Shown: positions 11,344-23,477, counted from the first letter of the stretch. The stretch is 64,000 nt of DNA from Cucurbitaria berberidis CBS 394.84 (GCF_010015615.1 NW_024468938.1:310001-374000); one strand, 5' to 3'. Notes: generated by a model from the letters alone, not told the origin. Numbers and translations are program-made.

Positions 11344-13159
11344 TTGCAACTTTTGTTCTGAGCTATGCTATCAGTCTTGGGTTGTATCGACGTAGGTGTT
11401 TGCTAGTCAAATCTCAAGGCCGTCTTTACTAATTCAACGCTTCATAGTGACACTTCACCCCCTTGCCAGAACCCAGGGCCCAGGATAGCAGCACTCACTT
11501 CATGGTACGAATGCTACTACGATGTCTGGCTAGGCGGACACTGTTTCCGTACAATCGCGAAAATGCACCAGAAATACGGTTCGTCATAGCCTCGTACGCG
11601 GACCAAATATACTTGGACTTTGTCTAACGCAGGCATCAGGCCCCATCGTCCGCATCAGTCCCAACGAAGTACACTTTAACGACCTAGACTTCATCGACTC
11701 CCTCTACCCCGGCGCCGGCGAGCGCAAAACCAATAGACCCGTCATGGTGGGCAAACAAAGTGGAAGTATGCCCATGATTGAAATCGCATGTACGTTTGGC
11801 CTATATACACTTATACTTCCTAGCTCCAGACTATATGACCGCCACCGAAGACCACGACATGCACCGCCGGCGCCGCGCCGTTATTAATCCCTTCTTCTCC
11901 GTTGCTAGCGTCCGCAAACTCGAGCCCGTCATCAGGCAACACACCGAAAAGGTACTGGCTCGGCTCGAGCAGGCTACCGAGCCCGTTGAGATGAATCTAC
12001 TGTTCAAGGCATATGCGAACGACACGGTCGTGCAGTATGCGTTTGGCGTCTGCTTCCATTTCCTCGACGACGCCGAGTGCGGGAAGCCGTATTTCAAAGC
12101 CGTCGACATGTTTTTCAGCCTCAACCATCTTTTTGGGCATTGGCCCTTCATCGGGTGGATGGTAGGGAAGGCGCCCGGCTGGGTGATGAGAAACTTTGGC
12201 GAGGGGCTGAGAGAAATGTGGAGAAGAAAATGGTACGTTTGACGCGTAATGGTAACGGAGCGCTGAATAAACTAATGTGTTTATTCAGTGGTGGATCCAG
12301 AAAGTTGGTGAGATTAGGACCTCAAACGACCCCGAGCGCGTCAAGAGCACAATCTTCGGCGGCGTGCTGAACAGCTCGCTTCCCGACGCAGAAAATACGG
12401 ATCTGCGTCTTGCGAGCGAAACGCAACTCGTTATTTTCGCCGGCGAAGGGACTACGGGTAAGACCATCTAACCCCTCTCCGTTTCTCACCCTCTTCAAAG
12501 ACACGAAACCTCAGCTAACCCTAAAATCTCCAGCACACACCCCTCTATCCTCGCTACCGTCAAAGCCAAGCTGTCTTCTCTACCCGACTCGCCTTCCTTC
12601 GCCCAAATCGACGCGCTACCCTACTTTAACGCCGTGATCCAGGAGACCATTCGCCTGCATCCCGGCGTCGTGAACAGGCAGTGGCGCTACTAGCCCGAGT
12701 CCGTCGTGTACGGCGAGTATGTGATTCCTGCGGGCGTCACGTACGGCATGACGCCCACGATCCTGCACAAAACAGCCTCAGTATTCAAAAATCCGGAGGA
12801 GTTTAGGCCCGAGAGGTGGATTGAGAACCCTAAGCTGTCGCGCGCATTCATGGGGTTTTCGAGGGGGCCGAGGGGGTGTATTGCGTACGTGTCCCTCAAC
12901 CCAACCCTCTTATCAGTTAATTCTGGTGAGAAAGTTAACAGATGTTTGCAGTGTCAATCTCGCGCGCAGAGAGATTTCTGTCTTACTAGCAGCGCTGCTG
13001 GTTAAGTACGATGTATATGAGGAAGGAGGGGGGAAGATGGGACCTACGTTACAGGTGTTTGATACAGCTAAGGAAAGAGATATCGATACGAATAGCGAGT
13101 ATATTATTCCTGCAGTAGCGAGGGGGAGTAAGGGGTTGAGGATGGTAGCAAGGCGTTAG
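11344..13159 (+). pseudogene. Cytochrome P450 pseudogene (trichodiene-oxygenase/CYP58-like)
   Basis: A nearly full-length P450 can be followed through canonical introns: 11392-11447, about 11578-11647, about 11790-11823, 12230-12287, 12458-12533 and 12885-12950. Recognisable parts are the N-terminal anchor ending GLYR|LTLHPLAR, then GPRIAALTSWYE, HRRRRAVINPFFS, the I-helix FAGEGTT, YFNAVIQETIRLHPG (K-helix ExxR as ETIR), FRPERW and the heme loop FSRGPRGCIA. Several lesions are visible: no in-frame ATG before the anchor; a frame change between HPLAR and GPRIA near 11475; loss of about 11 residues plus frame right after the I-helix (around 12540); an in-frame TAG at 12691-12693; and Ala in place of the last Gly of the FxxGxRxCxG heme motif. 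The TAG alone would remove the heme site. The subfamily assignment rests on remembered similarity only. Confidence 0.85.
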
Positions 13160-13747
13160 ACGCTCCTGGTGGGAAGGCAGGAGAGTGTGAGCGGTAGAGT
13201 GTCTTGAAGGCCACGAGTAAGGGCTCGAGGACGGTAATCAGGTATTAAGGGCGTTTCGCGCCCTACATGTGCCATTTTGCATCATGGTAGAAATGTAGCT
13301 GACCTACTTTGTACTTGTCACTCGCCAACTTCGAAGCCTCAGGACGAAATTCGGAAGCGAGAAAATGTTAGTATGCCCAAAGCAATTTAATTCCAACACC
13401 TCACTCTTCGGCCTGTCATCGGAATTCCTCGCCGGTCTGTCTTCACCAAAGCGACTCGGCACATCACTACGGTCTCTCCGTGGACCAGCATGCTCACACC
13501 TGCTACTTCTTGGTGCGCTCACCTTCTCATCGCGATCACTCGGTGGCTGTTCATTGAGGGTCTGTTGGGTGAATCGCCAGGCCCGAAGCGCGCGAGTCTC
13601 TGCTCACGGTAGATATGCCCTCCTCTTGCGTCCGATTCTGTGGGCGAAGCTCATGCGCGGGGTCTTAAGGAGCGGTCTGGACCGCCTCGCTCGATAGACT
13701 GCGTGAGAGACTTGTAGCGACGGAATATAGCAAACCATAAGAAAAGG
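13160..13747. other. Gene-free stretch
   Basis: No supported gene between the P450 relic and the LINE relic. Open frames on both strands overlap each other and resemble no known family. Confidence 0.4.
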
Positions 13748-14180
13748 TTACGAGTGAAAAGAGTCCACAGGGCTGACGACTAATACCCAGGATATGTGGA
13801 TCTTGATTTTTTGCAGTGAGAGCATCTTGCAGAGCACTGTTATCTCGTGGCAGACCCTATGACCTCCTATAAGAGAGAAGTTTTGAAGCCGTCTTATCGC
13901 AGCTTGGCTGTCTATAAAGACGTATGTCTGCTCCCTATAGGCCTCGGTCGTGTAGATCCTGGAGGGCGTGGTAAACTGCTGCCAGCTCAGCGTCCATATC
14001 ATCTAGTGTTGTAATGGGCTAAGCCCTAGGTTACATGACTAGGCTAGTATTGTGGCCTGGTATATCAGTTCTGGGCTTTGTATTCCAACAGGCTCACGAG
14101 GCAGACGACCAATATGTTCCAAATAGCTTATAGCAGGATCCAAAGGTGCAAAAGATTCGGAACTTGTTAACCTCCTTGGG
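13748..14180 (-). pseudogene. LINE (non-LTR retrotransposon) RT-end/RNase H remnant
   Basis: Read on the minus strand, this has AISYLEHIGRLPREP (RT C-terminal end), then DAELAAVYHALQ, then in another frame YVFIDSQAAIRRLQ, the DSQAA motif of the RNase H domain of Tad1/I-like fungal LINEs. Motif order is correct, but the frame changes several times and stops intervene. A degraded element fragment. Confidence 0.7.
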
Positions 14181-14351
14181 GAACGAAACCTTGACCTCGC
14201 TGCACTTGTTCAATAACGCTAGAGAACTCCGATACAAATGTCCTTGGAGACATTTAGTCGTCAAACTTGGGGAGAAGTTTTACACGGTGTTACGGCTCAC
14301 ACGTTGATCTTGACGTGAATAGGAGGACTCTCGCAAAGGCTGATCGTGAGC

Positions 14352-14476
14352 GATGTTCGCATCGGGCTGGGACCAGCTGATGCAGGGTACGGTGATGAGC
14401 TGTACTTCCTCGTAGGTGGCAAGGTCCCATCTGTCCTGTGGCGTCGTAAAGAGAGCGACGAGACAGTTCCTGCTCC
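14352..14476 (+). pseudogene. C-terminal tail of a HET-domain-like (heterokaryon incompatibility) protein
   Basis: Plus-strand frame reading RIGLGPADAGYGDEL then VGGKVPSVLWR, which resembles the C-terminal GxGP...GDxxxxLxGGxxPxVLR block common in fungal HET-domain proteins. The frame continues into the dispersed repeat at 14477 and stops at 14505. Upstream, NRRTLAKADRE in another frame may be the preceding segment, implying a frameshift. The HET domain itself is absent. Assigned from motif memory, so uncertain. Confidence 0.5.
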
Positions 14477-14574
14477 TAAGAGGATTTCCAAAGCGCCTAC
14501 GCCCTAGTTAAGCTATCGCTGGTTCTATAAAAGTACTTTGAGTACGGAGATGTTTGTGATTATATTGATTCGTT
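14477..14574 (+). repeat. Copy 4 of dispersed terminal repeat (best preserved)
   Basis: Starts TAAGAGGATTTCC, continues GCGCCTACGCCCTAG, AGCTATCGCTGG, AAAAGTACTTTGAGT and ends near ATTGATTCG. It is the least mutated copy and lies directly against the HET-like tail. Confidence 0.85.
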
Positions 14575-14604
14575 CCTGTTCCTAAACTTGCCGTTGTCGG
14601 GGAC

Positions 14605-15310
14605 TGTTACATACCCGGGCGTTACATACCCGGGCTGATGAATGGCGGTGCGAGAGCGGTCGGTGCGTGCGAGTGGAAGCTAATATTGCTAGTATAGTAA
14701 GTAGGATGAATGACTGTTTCAACACCAAAGATGGGTTGACGCGTTATTCTTCACATTTGACGCGTCGTATAGGTCTGTGAGAGTACGTGGACGGACGGGT
14801 GCCTGGCGCAGGGATCCACTTGTTAGCCTTTCCGAGTTTGGCCAATCACCGCATGACGTGCCCAACTGTCTCACAACCTCTCTGACCTTTCGAGGTCTGC
14901 TTTTCTGCACCCTCGAGGACTGCGTGAATGCGCATACGGGTTTCACTGGAGAGGTACGCTGCCGTCTGAACTACAATCGCACCGTAGTTGCTTTTCCGAC
15001 CGCATTTGCGCTGACAAATTGGGTTATAGAGCCTGTTCCTAGGGCAACCCTTCGCCTCGTTTCCCTCCCTCATCTGCCCTCGCCGACGAGGCAAACGTCC
15101 GCCTTACTGCGTCTACGTATAGATCCACGCGTTATCCGCGACTCCAAGACTGTATATATATCGTACCGTACTCTCTCGCGCTCTAGGCCTTCTCGTCCGG
15201 CGTCGGACACACTCTTCGACCCCCACAACCACCGCTCAACACCAGCTCGAGCGTGGAGAGATCTTGATACCTGAGAAAGATAAGAGGCTTGAGGCTTCAG
15301 TCTTATAACA
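14605..15310. repeat. Possible solo LTR
   Basis: About 706 bp starting TGTTACATACCCGGG, a 15-bp block immediately repeated in tandem, and ending TATAACA, so the ends form a short TGTTA/TAACA inverted pair like an LTR. It contains a TATA-like run near 15149. No clear 5-bp target duplication is seen (GGGAC against GGCTG), and no internal retrotransposon genes remain. Confidence 0.35.
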
Positions 15311-15783
15311 GGCTGGCTTGCGCTATACCTCATCCAGGCTGGCAATAAACGCATCCGGGGTGGAGCCGACTTGATTGGGCTGTCGAGGATTCACACAGAG
15401 ATCTGATTCACCTCTGGAGTAGTAGAAGCCCTACCACGTCCCATTAGCTTGGAAGACGTATGTGAAAGGGGGTTGCGCTGCATATTTTGTGCTCATCGCG
15501 GATCAGCATTGCCATTACTGGAGGAGCCGTTGCTGGCAACCTCTTTCACTTGACCACGGAACCGGCCAAATCCCACCCGTGTTGACCCAGTGATCTCGTC
15601 CATACAGAGCTGCCTAGCTGTCGGAGCAACCACCAAGTTTATATCGGACGCGCGACTAGTTCCCAACTGCAATCACTCAACTCTCGCCTCGACCCTCTAT
15701 ATCTCAACCGGCCCAACAACGACGCTCTACCCAACCTCGCTCGCTTAAGACGACAACCTGAAGCCTATCTATATCCGAGAATC
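15311..15783. promoter_or_regulatory. Upstream region of the RAD53-like gene
   Basis: About 470 bp with a CT-rich stretch just before the start codon, as in many fungal 5' leaders. An ACGCGC variant near 15648 resembles but does not match the MluI cell-cycle box. Confidence 0.4.
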
Positions 15784-18700
15784 ATGGAGACGGGCCCGTC
15801 GCAACAGACGCAGCCTGCTACGCAGCAGATGCTTGACCCTCGTCGGCTCGGTAGGAACAACTCGGGACTCAACGATGGCGACATTGCTGACGTCCTTGTC
15901 ATCCTCCACCCGGCCACGCCAACCGCCATTCACATTGTCGAACAATCCGCGGAGTTTCGCCCTGAACACGTCCTCTTCCGCAACTCTCTAGATTCAATGA
16001 GTGGGTCCTTGACTGATATTGAAGAGCAAGAGACCATCATCATTAATGCGTCTGGAGATCGATTAGGTCACAGTTCCCGTGCAGGCGCCGACTTGGCCTT
16101 GCGCATGTCATCCGCTCGGAGGCTCAGGTTCAAGGAGCTCGGCTTCATCTTCGGACGGAATCCTCACAGCGCAGACATTGTCTTTGGCCAAGACTCCGGA
16201 AAACGAATCAGCAACCAGCATTTTCGCATCTACCTAAACACAGATGGCATCCTCATGCTCGAAGACATGTCTACTAACGGAACTATAGTCGACGATGCGC
16301 TTCTGAAGTGTAAGGACAAACGGTTCAACAGCATTCGAATGCTGGGTTCGGGATCGATCATCTGCATACAGAATGCCAATGACGCGGAGATGATCAAATT
16401 CATCGTCCGTGTTCCATCGCGGGTGTCGTATATGGAACGCTTTCGCGAGAACTTGCGCAACTTTATCACCGAATGCTCCCCTGACTTCGGCGAGGCGCAA
16501 TCTAAAGGTGAGCGAGCTTGTTTGCCTACTATATCGTTTCATGCTAACACGACGCAGCCGTTCAGCGCATCACCAAGCAGTATGGTGGACCAACCATGAA
16601 ATGGGATGGTGGAGCAAATTACAACATCCTCGGTACGATGGCTCCTGGTTGATCTGCCCTATCTTGCTGACTATCCCTAGGTCAAATTGGCAAAGGTGCC
16701 TTTGCGACTGTCTACCAACTCGCCACTAAGATGGCTGGCAAGCTTCTTGCCGCAAAAGAGCTAGAGAAGCGTCGATCCATGAAGAATGGGATGCTCGACA
16801 AAAGGATCGACAACGAAATGAAGATCATGCAGAGCTTACGGCATCCTAACATTGTTGAGTTCGTTGAGTACTACGACCAGGGCGACTATCTCTACATCAT
16901 TATGGAATACGTACAGCAGGGCGATCTACAAGGTTTCCTCAACGAAGGAGGGTCGATGAAGGAGGAACTCGCGAAGACCATGGCGCAACAAATCTTGAGC
17001 GCACTCAATTATCTCCACCGTTCGAAAATTACTCACCGCGACATTAAGCCCGACAACATCCTCATCGCTGACCTAAACCCTTTCACCGTCAAACTATCCG
17101 ACTTCGGTCTATCCAAGGTTGTCAAGCATGACGAGACCTTCCTTAAGACCTTTTGTGGTACTCTGCTTTATTGTGCTCCTGAAGTATTTCCCGACTTTGG
17201 CAGCGGACCGTCAACGGGTACAAAACGTCGACGTGGCGCGAAAATATACCACTCCTACAGCTCGTCAGTGGACATTTGGTCTTTCGGTGGTGTTCTCTGG
17301 TATGCACTCTGTGGGGTACCTCCTTTCAAGGGTGTCGCCGACACTACGGGTGAAGCGATGTACAACAACATCATGGCTACCCACCTCGACCCAACGCCTT
17401 TGAAGAAGGCAGGTGTTTCGGCTGCTTGTATTGACCTTTTGATGCGCATGCTTCGAACTGACCCTGCCCTGCGCCCTACGGACCGAGACTGTCTCAATCA
17501 TCCCTGGCTCAAAGACGGCGCAGCCATCCCTGCCGATCCCACTCTTCAGTCTATTGTTGAGGAAGACGAGTCGGAAGAGGCCGAACAGCAGTTGTCCCAA
17601 TTGAGTATTAGAGAAGCAATTCCGGAGTCGGACGAAGAAGATGACATCCTATCGGATGACGAACTCATGGGCATTGTTGCGAACAGAGAGCCAAAGCGAG
17701 TGCGCGCAGACCCTCTATATCCACGAAACCAACTGCGCGACCACGATAACTCAAGTGCAGATCCGTCCTTCCAGTCATCGCATCTCATCGGTGAAGGAGA
17801 GAGCTTCAAAATAAAGCCTATGCCTCGGCAGCCACGCTTATTCGGCGAGATCGGTCAGTCTGCCCTTCAGAGTTCAGGGATTCTCAATGCTCATGCGAAT
17901 GTTGCTCTGTCTCATGAAGAATCACTTCAAGCCGCTCAACTACATGTCCCTTCGCAGTTTAGTCAGACTGTGGGTGGAGCGGAACAAGAAATGCCATTCA
18001 CGACACCTGCCCGGCGAGACCACGAGTTCTCGTTCTCGTCACCTAGTCTTCTCGGGGCCGAGTCCCTTGTGCGGGATATGAACATGGCCTCGCCTCAGTC
18101 GCCAATATCAAGAACCCAGAGCCCTCTTATGCCGGCGACCCCAAAGACCCCGGACGCTTTCCCACACAGCTCACTAGGCCAGTCCTCAAATGATCCTAGC
18201 CAGATTAGCGAGCCGACTCCGAAAGCGCGGCCTTCGGGGGTGAATCGCCAGATCAGCTTGCCTCTGACGGCATCTTACTACTACAATCCGTTAGATCCGA
18301 GCACCCACAACCTTGAGTATGCCTCGAAAGTAAGCGGATTTGACTTCATATCAGCACAGAGAGAAGTGGAGATTGGGGCATCTGCATATGAAGACACCAG
18401 GGCATCCGATACCAGCGGCTACTCTTCGATTTCAAACCCTGTAGCAGCACCATCTCCTTCTGCCGATGTGCCCTCGGTCCCTGCTGAGCTAGATATGAAG
18501 GCTCCACCAAGGCGACTGGGCAAACTCATCGCAACACCAGACTCCTTCGTCCCATCTCTCACCCTCAACATAAATAAGAGCAAGACTTCATGGGGTCGTC
18601 TTGCCAATAACACCATCGTTTACGAAAATAGCCGCGATACACGCATTCCGAAGACGGCCTTCATCATCTTCTGGTACTCGTCAGGCGGTCAGAGTCAAGT

Positions 18701-19007
18701 TAACGTTGACGAGCTGTCTCAGCAAGGCAAGGATTGGACCAGTCTGGACAACCTAAACGTTGGTATCTGGACATGCGCAACCCACGGTATTTCGATCAAC
18801 GGAAAGCACTTGAAGCAAAAGGACGAAAAAGGGCGTGCCCTGTTTGGACACCTCCATACTGGCGACATTGTTCAGGTCTATCACGACTCCCGCGGGACTG
18901 AGTGTCTGAAGTTCAGGTGCGAGTTCTATCTAGGATCAGGTAGAGAGCCTCGACCAGCAGATGATAGCTTCAGTACTCTACTTGGTAACAAGCTTTCCCA
19001 CGAATAG
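15784..19007 (+). CDS. RAD53: RAD53/CHK2-type checkpoint kinase with two FHA domains
   Basis: DNA damage and replication checkpoint kinase of the Rad53/Cds1/Chk2 family. Three exons: 15784-16507, 16558-16632 and 16681-19007, giving 1,041 residues in frame; both introns are GT-AG, 50 and 48 nt. The N-terminal FHA domain (about residues 118-190) has FGRNP, the phosphopeptide-binding SNQHF and STNGT motifs. The kinase domain runs from about 266 (IGKGAFATVY) to about 530, with HRDIKPDN at 385, DFGLSKV near 407 and CAPEVF. A long Ser/Pro-rich linker follows. A second FHA-like region near residues 880-1015 includes WGRLANNT and GISINGKHL. FHA-kinase-FHA is the architecture of yeast Rad53 rather than of animal CHK2, which has one FHA. 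In Aspergillus the equivalent is chkB. The ATG at 15784 follows a pyrimidine-rich leader. Confidence 0.93.
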
Positions 19008-19559
19008 ATCGTTGTGATCACTTATAGCGCATCACAGTACCTGTTCATGGCACATGCCATCTATCTCAAATATGTCGACATACTTCTCTTGCTCATTTAG
19101 CGGGCGTTGGGCAGCGGCAGCACTGTTCGTATCTGCATTTCCTTTGTTATAGCATTGTTCCGGTGTTGGGGCCCCAAGATCGGAAAACTTTGTCGACATT
19201 TATAGCGAGTTACTTGGGAGGTCTACGGTTTCAAGCAAATCTAATGGTGAATATCTGTTATGGATCGAACGGCGGTCAGAGTAATACGGGCAATCTTGCG
19301 GCGCACTATGACGGACAAATAGCTACTTAGTCAAATTAACAAACGCCCATTCATCACATTAGTGTTCCTTCTACTCATGTGGTGATGGTAATAAACCTCG
19401 GAATGACCAACTTGGTTGGTTATCTTATTCAGGCTTAGCGCCGTAAGCTGCCGGAAGTGACATCTGGCTCCAACCAGGGTACAAGAAGTCCGCAGTCTCC
19501 ACGTCGCATGCTCACCCGTATTCCTTGCATCTTGTCTCCAGCTGCTATATTCTTTTACT
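19008..19559. other. Intergenic region RAD53-YOS9
   Basis: Terminator of the kinase gene and promoter of the lectin gene, both transcribed rightwards. Nothing else is recognised. Confidence 0.4.
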
Positions 19560-21312
19560 ATGAGAAACTTTTGGGCACTACCGGCCGTGTTGCGTATTGC
19601 GCTAGCCAGCCCGCATGCGTTCAGTGTGTTTGATGATCTGTTAGCTTTCCCTCAAGTATGACGCGCCATGAAGACGACAGTCGGACAAATGATTGCTAAC
19701 AATGCCTTCAGTACGAAATTTCATGGCCCGACACCTTCATAACGGAGAACGATGCGACATCTCTCTTGTCGCGTCACGCATCTCCCAGCTCAAGCTCTGC
19801 GACGCCAGGTTCGCAAGAAACCCAAGAGCTCTCGAAGCGCGATAAGCCGTCGTCCAACGACCCACCTGGCGATGATGCGCTCGAGCAAATATACGAGGCG
19901 GTAGTACTGCAGGGACAACGTTATCTCTGCAGTATACCCATCATACCAGAGGAGATACCACAAAACAGCACCACGTCCGCCGAGGAAGCTGAAGCCGAGG
20001 AGGAGAAGGAGCTCATACGCGCTTCAGACCGAGGATTCGAGCTGCTAGAGGGTATGCGCGGCAACTGCATATACTACCTCAGTGGGTGGTGGAGTTACAG
20101 CTTCTGCTACAAGAACGAGGTCAAGCAGTTCCACCAGCTACCGCCAAGCCGAGGAGTACCCATATATCCACCGGTTGAAGACACGAGTGTGCACAGCTTT
20201 GTGCTGGGAAGATTTCCAAAAGAAGCAAAGAACAAGAAGGAGGGTGCGCGGAAGACCCTGGGGAGCGAGCAGGGCACCAAGGAGGCCTTCGATGACGAGG
20301 GCAACAAGAAAGACAACGAGGAAAAGGGTCTAGAGCTCCCGAGACTGGAATCGAAGGGGTCAAGCCGGTATATGGTGCAACGACTGTCAGCAGGTACTAA
20401 GTGCGATCTGACAGGGCGGCCACGCAAGATCGATGTTCAGGTACGCTCTTGGGTCGCGTCTCACTGCGCCACAAGATACTAATACCACACTTGTAGTTCC
20501 ACTGCAATCCGCAATCCGGCGACCGAATCGCCATGATCAAAGAGACTAGCACCTGCTCCTACCTTATGATCGTCGACACCCCCCGCCTCTGCCACGACGT
20601 CGCCTTCCTCCCACCCCAAGAAAACCTCGGCCACCCCATATCCTGCCAACCCGTAATCCCCGAATCGCAAGTCGACGCCTGGACCACCGCGAAACTAAAC
20701 GCAGGTCTGCGTGAACTGGAAGGCCACGTCGCTGAACCCGTCGACAACATAAATACCAACCCCCTACGCGACATTGGGGAAGGTGCCGAGGGCTCCTCAA
20801 AACGTGGCCCCATCATCGGCGGCATTGAGGTCGGCGGGCAATCCCTCGTCGGCTCCGAAGGCAAAGTCATCGAGAAATCGGTCGTCGTTGGTGGAGGCAA
20901 AGAAACCTACGTCGGCACCGTGGCCACCAGCGATGGCAAGCAAATGTCCAAGGAAGAAATGAAGAAGCTCCGTGCGGATCCGAAAGACGTTGAGAAGTTG
21001 AAGCAGAATCTGATGAAGTTGGCCGGTCGGAAGGGGTGGAAGTTGGATCTAGTCGACACGCCGCAAGGAAGGGAGTTCCGGGGCATTATTGAGGCCGAAG
21101 ATCCTGATGAGAGTGAGATTGCTGAGAAGGCGGCTGGCAGTCGGGAGAAGAAGGAAGATAATACCGCGGGTGGAATGGGGACAGGGAAGGGGAAAGGGGA
21201 GGATGCTAGGAAGAGTAATGACGCTAAAGATCAGGAGGCCACGAAGGGTCATGACGATAAGGGTGAAGAGGTCCATGAGGGGAGTGAAGAGGTGTATAAA
21301 GACGAGCTATGA
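19560..21312 (+). CDS. YOS9: YOS9/OS-9-like ER lectin of ER-associated degradation
   Basis: Luminal ER lectin that recognises trimmed N-glycans on misfolded glycoproteins and hands them to the HRD1 ubiquitin ligase. Three exons: 19560-19655, 19712-20440 and 20497-21312, total 546 residues. Exon 1 encodes a signal peptide and the conserved FSVFDDLLAFPQYE start; the Met at 19560 is the one that supplies the signal sequence. The MRH (mannose-6-phosphate receptor homology) domain spans about residues 140-300, beginning CIYYLSGWWSYSFCY and including FHCNP, CSYLMIVDTP and LC. The C-terminus ends in KDEL, an ER retrieval signal. The C-terminal third is rich in Lys/Glu/Gly. Between MRH halves there is a charged insertion (about residues 190-235). 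The family call is firm from the start motif, MRH residues and retrieval signal together. Confidence 0.93.
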
Positions 21313-23477
21313 GTATCATACGATTATTACAACGGTTGCGTGTATACATTCTTCAACCTCTTGCCTGATTAAATCAATCACACAATGACTGTTATTTCAT
21401 CCCCTTCCTTTTTCACATTCAGTCACAGAGTGTCTCATCAGTTAAACTCAAGTCTCAGCTACTTTGATGGGGACAACGTGCATGGAGTATACCAAAGACA
21501 CTGAAATCTAGTAATCTAATTTTGACGTTGGAGCTTTGTATACTTCCATCAAGCCTGTCATTACATTTGAACTCTCAACATTCAATTCTCTGATCCGCTA
21601 GGGAGAGTGGTACAGATATCGATACATACTTACTGCCGTACAAACGCTCTATATCTACTTCTATCTTCTACAACGCCTTTTGCGGATCCGACCTATTTTC
21701 CCATTGTTGTAATATGATAATCTCAGGTCTGAGTTCCGAAGGCAATCCAGCGTCATTGATAACAAGGATTTAAGCGCCCACGCCCCAGGACTACCTGCTG
21801 AGCCATGACCAATCCGTAGAGGTGTCATTATACAATCTTTAATCCGCTTTAATTACAACTGGCGCCTCACTCTCTGTTGACCTACACTTGAACTTCTGTA
21901 CAAGGGTGCCAAAGTGCCAAACCCCCCAACATACCATGCCCCACACGAGTCAGCGCCGGGAAAGTCGACAAAGGCATGCGTGACGTGACAAAAGCATATG
22001 TGGCGTAACAAGGCAAAGGGCTAGCCAGGGCTGAACGAAACGGCCCTATCCGAATACGAGACGCGCCTAAGGCACGCATTAACATCAACAACACGATAAC
22101 GACGACGACAACAACCACGTCAACCCTACGAGGCGCCAGGGGGTTCGTAAAGGGCACCCAGCCAGCCCTAGTCTAGTCATGTTTGGGACGTCAGGCGCAT
22201 TTTGCCGCCTTGATTAACGCTGAATCTGGACACAATTGCATCCGCCTACCAACGTGGCAGTCTAGTTGTGGTGTGTGTGGGGTGCACCGTCAGGCTGAAC
22301 GCATTGTTGGGCGTTTTGGTGGCGTAGAGGGGTACCGGTACCGTACACACATCCGCGTGCCAAAGGAGGGAATGATAAGGCTTCACGTGGCATGCGTACC
22401 CGGCCGCCTCACGAATGTTTTGCAATGGGGCTGTTGATGCAGTTGTGCCCAAAAGACGTAGCATAGCATGAAGGTGGCGCGTCGTGGTGGTGTAGTAATT
22501 ATTCTTGTTGTTGTGCCCCCAAAAGACTCGAGATCTAGTATAAGGCGTTGCGTCCACACCCTTCACTCAGGCTTGACGTTTAGCTCGTGTGCTATGCTGT
22601 GCCCTGTGGGACATGGTATACGTATGTGCGAGTCTCCAACGTGGCAGCGGAAGCTTGCCGAGTCCTTGTCCTCTTCTTCCTTCGCTTCAGCTGTCTAGTT
22701 GGTTTTCACTCATTCGCCTTACCTTGTCCACTCCTGTTGCAGAGGTCGTTTGCCTGCTTCGACACTATGGCTGCGACTGATTGATCGAGGCCAGCCTTCT
22801 TTCGCACAACAGTTTCGAAAGCCCCATCATATAGTGCGTTCTGGTTTGCTCGGCGCTACACTTCTCTCCGGATTGTGCGACGTCTGTCGATTATTTTTAA
22901 GAGCGCAGGCACTGACAGGGACATCCTGGGCCCATGCCAGAGCGATGGGGGGAACGTTTCTTCCGTACCGTCGTCCTTCGTGTTGCGTTGGCACATCGGC
23001 GCCCTCCTGAGGCCGCCCTCTGGACCCCCATACGATGAATCTACCGCCACCGCAATGCACCGAGGAATAGCGTCCATCCACGTATGTACAAGCCACTGCT
23101 GAGACAGGTGCCAACTCACGTACCGGTAAGGCCGCCACTGCTGGCCGGCCGTTAGTGGGCGGGATTTCTTTCTTGTCAGTATTCAATCCAACTCATTCGT
23201 CCCAAACACCCCCGAACTTGTGTCTCGCTGGCTAGGGTACCTTTGTGCTCCCATTTCCCACATCAAAAAAGGCAGCGCGAGTGTTGCAACCATTCAGGAA
23301 GCGCCAACACTGGGTCCCGCGGTCCTGACTGTGACTGGTCATAACCAGGTCGGAGGTCTCTTTTCGAGATGTACCTTTCGCCTACGCCTCACTTCTGTTT
23401 TCCGTAGCATCGCCGAGCTCGCAGTGTCGAATCTGGAGAAACCAGCGGGTGTGGAGAGGGCCCACAATGCGATCAGG
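21313..23477. other. 2.2 kb gene-free stretch
   Basis: Terminator side of YOS9 and upstream region of the first C2H2 gene. Many short overlapping frames on both strands, none protein-like. Contains a partial copy of the dispersed repeat at 21764-21788 (GGATTTAAGCGCCCACGCCC). Confidence 0.45.
21764..21788 (+). repeat. Copy (partial) of dispersed terminal repeat
   Basis: About 25 bp matching the outer end of the repeat seen complete at 14477, with two or three substitutions. Confidence 0.5.

Noticed and set aside
14738..14766. ACGCGT motifs upstream of the RAD53-like gene
   Set aside because: They are about 1 kb from the start codon and inside probable repeat DNA, so I do not treat them as cell-cycle boxes of that gene.
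14777..15274. 165-codon plus-strand open frame
   Set aside because: Lies within the candidate LTR; the translation has no protein-like pattern and includes the TATA-like tract.
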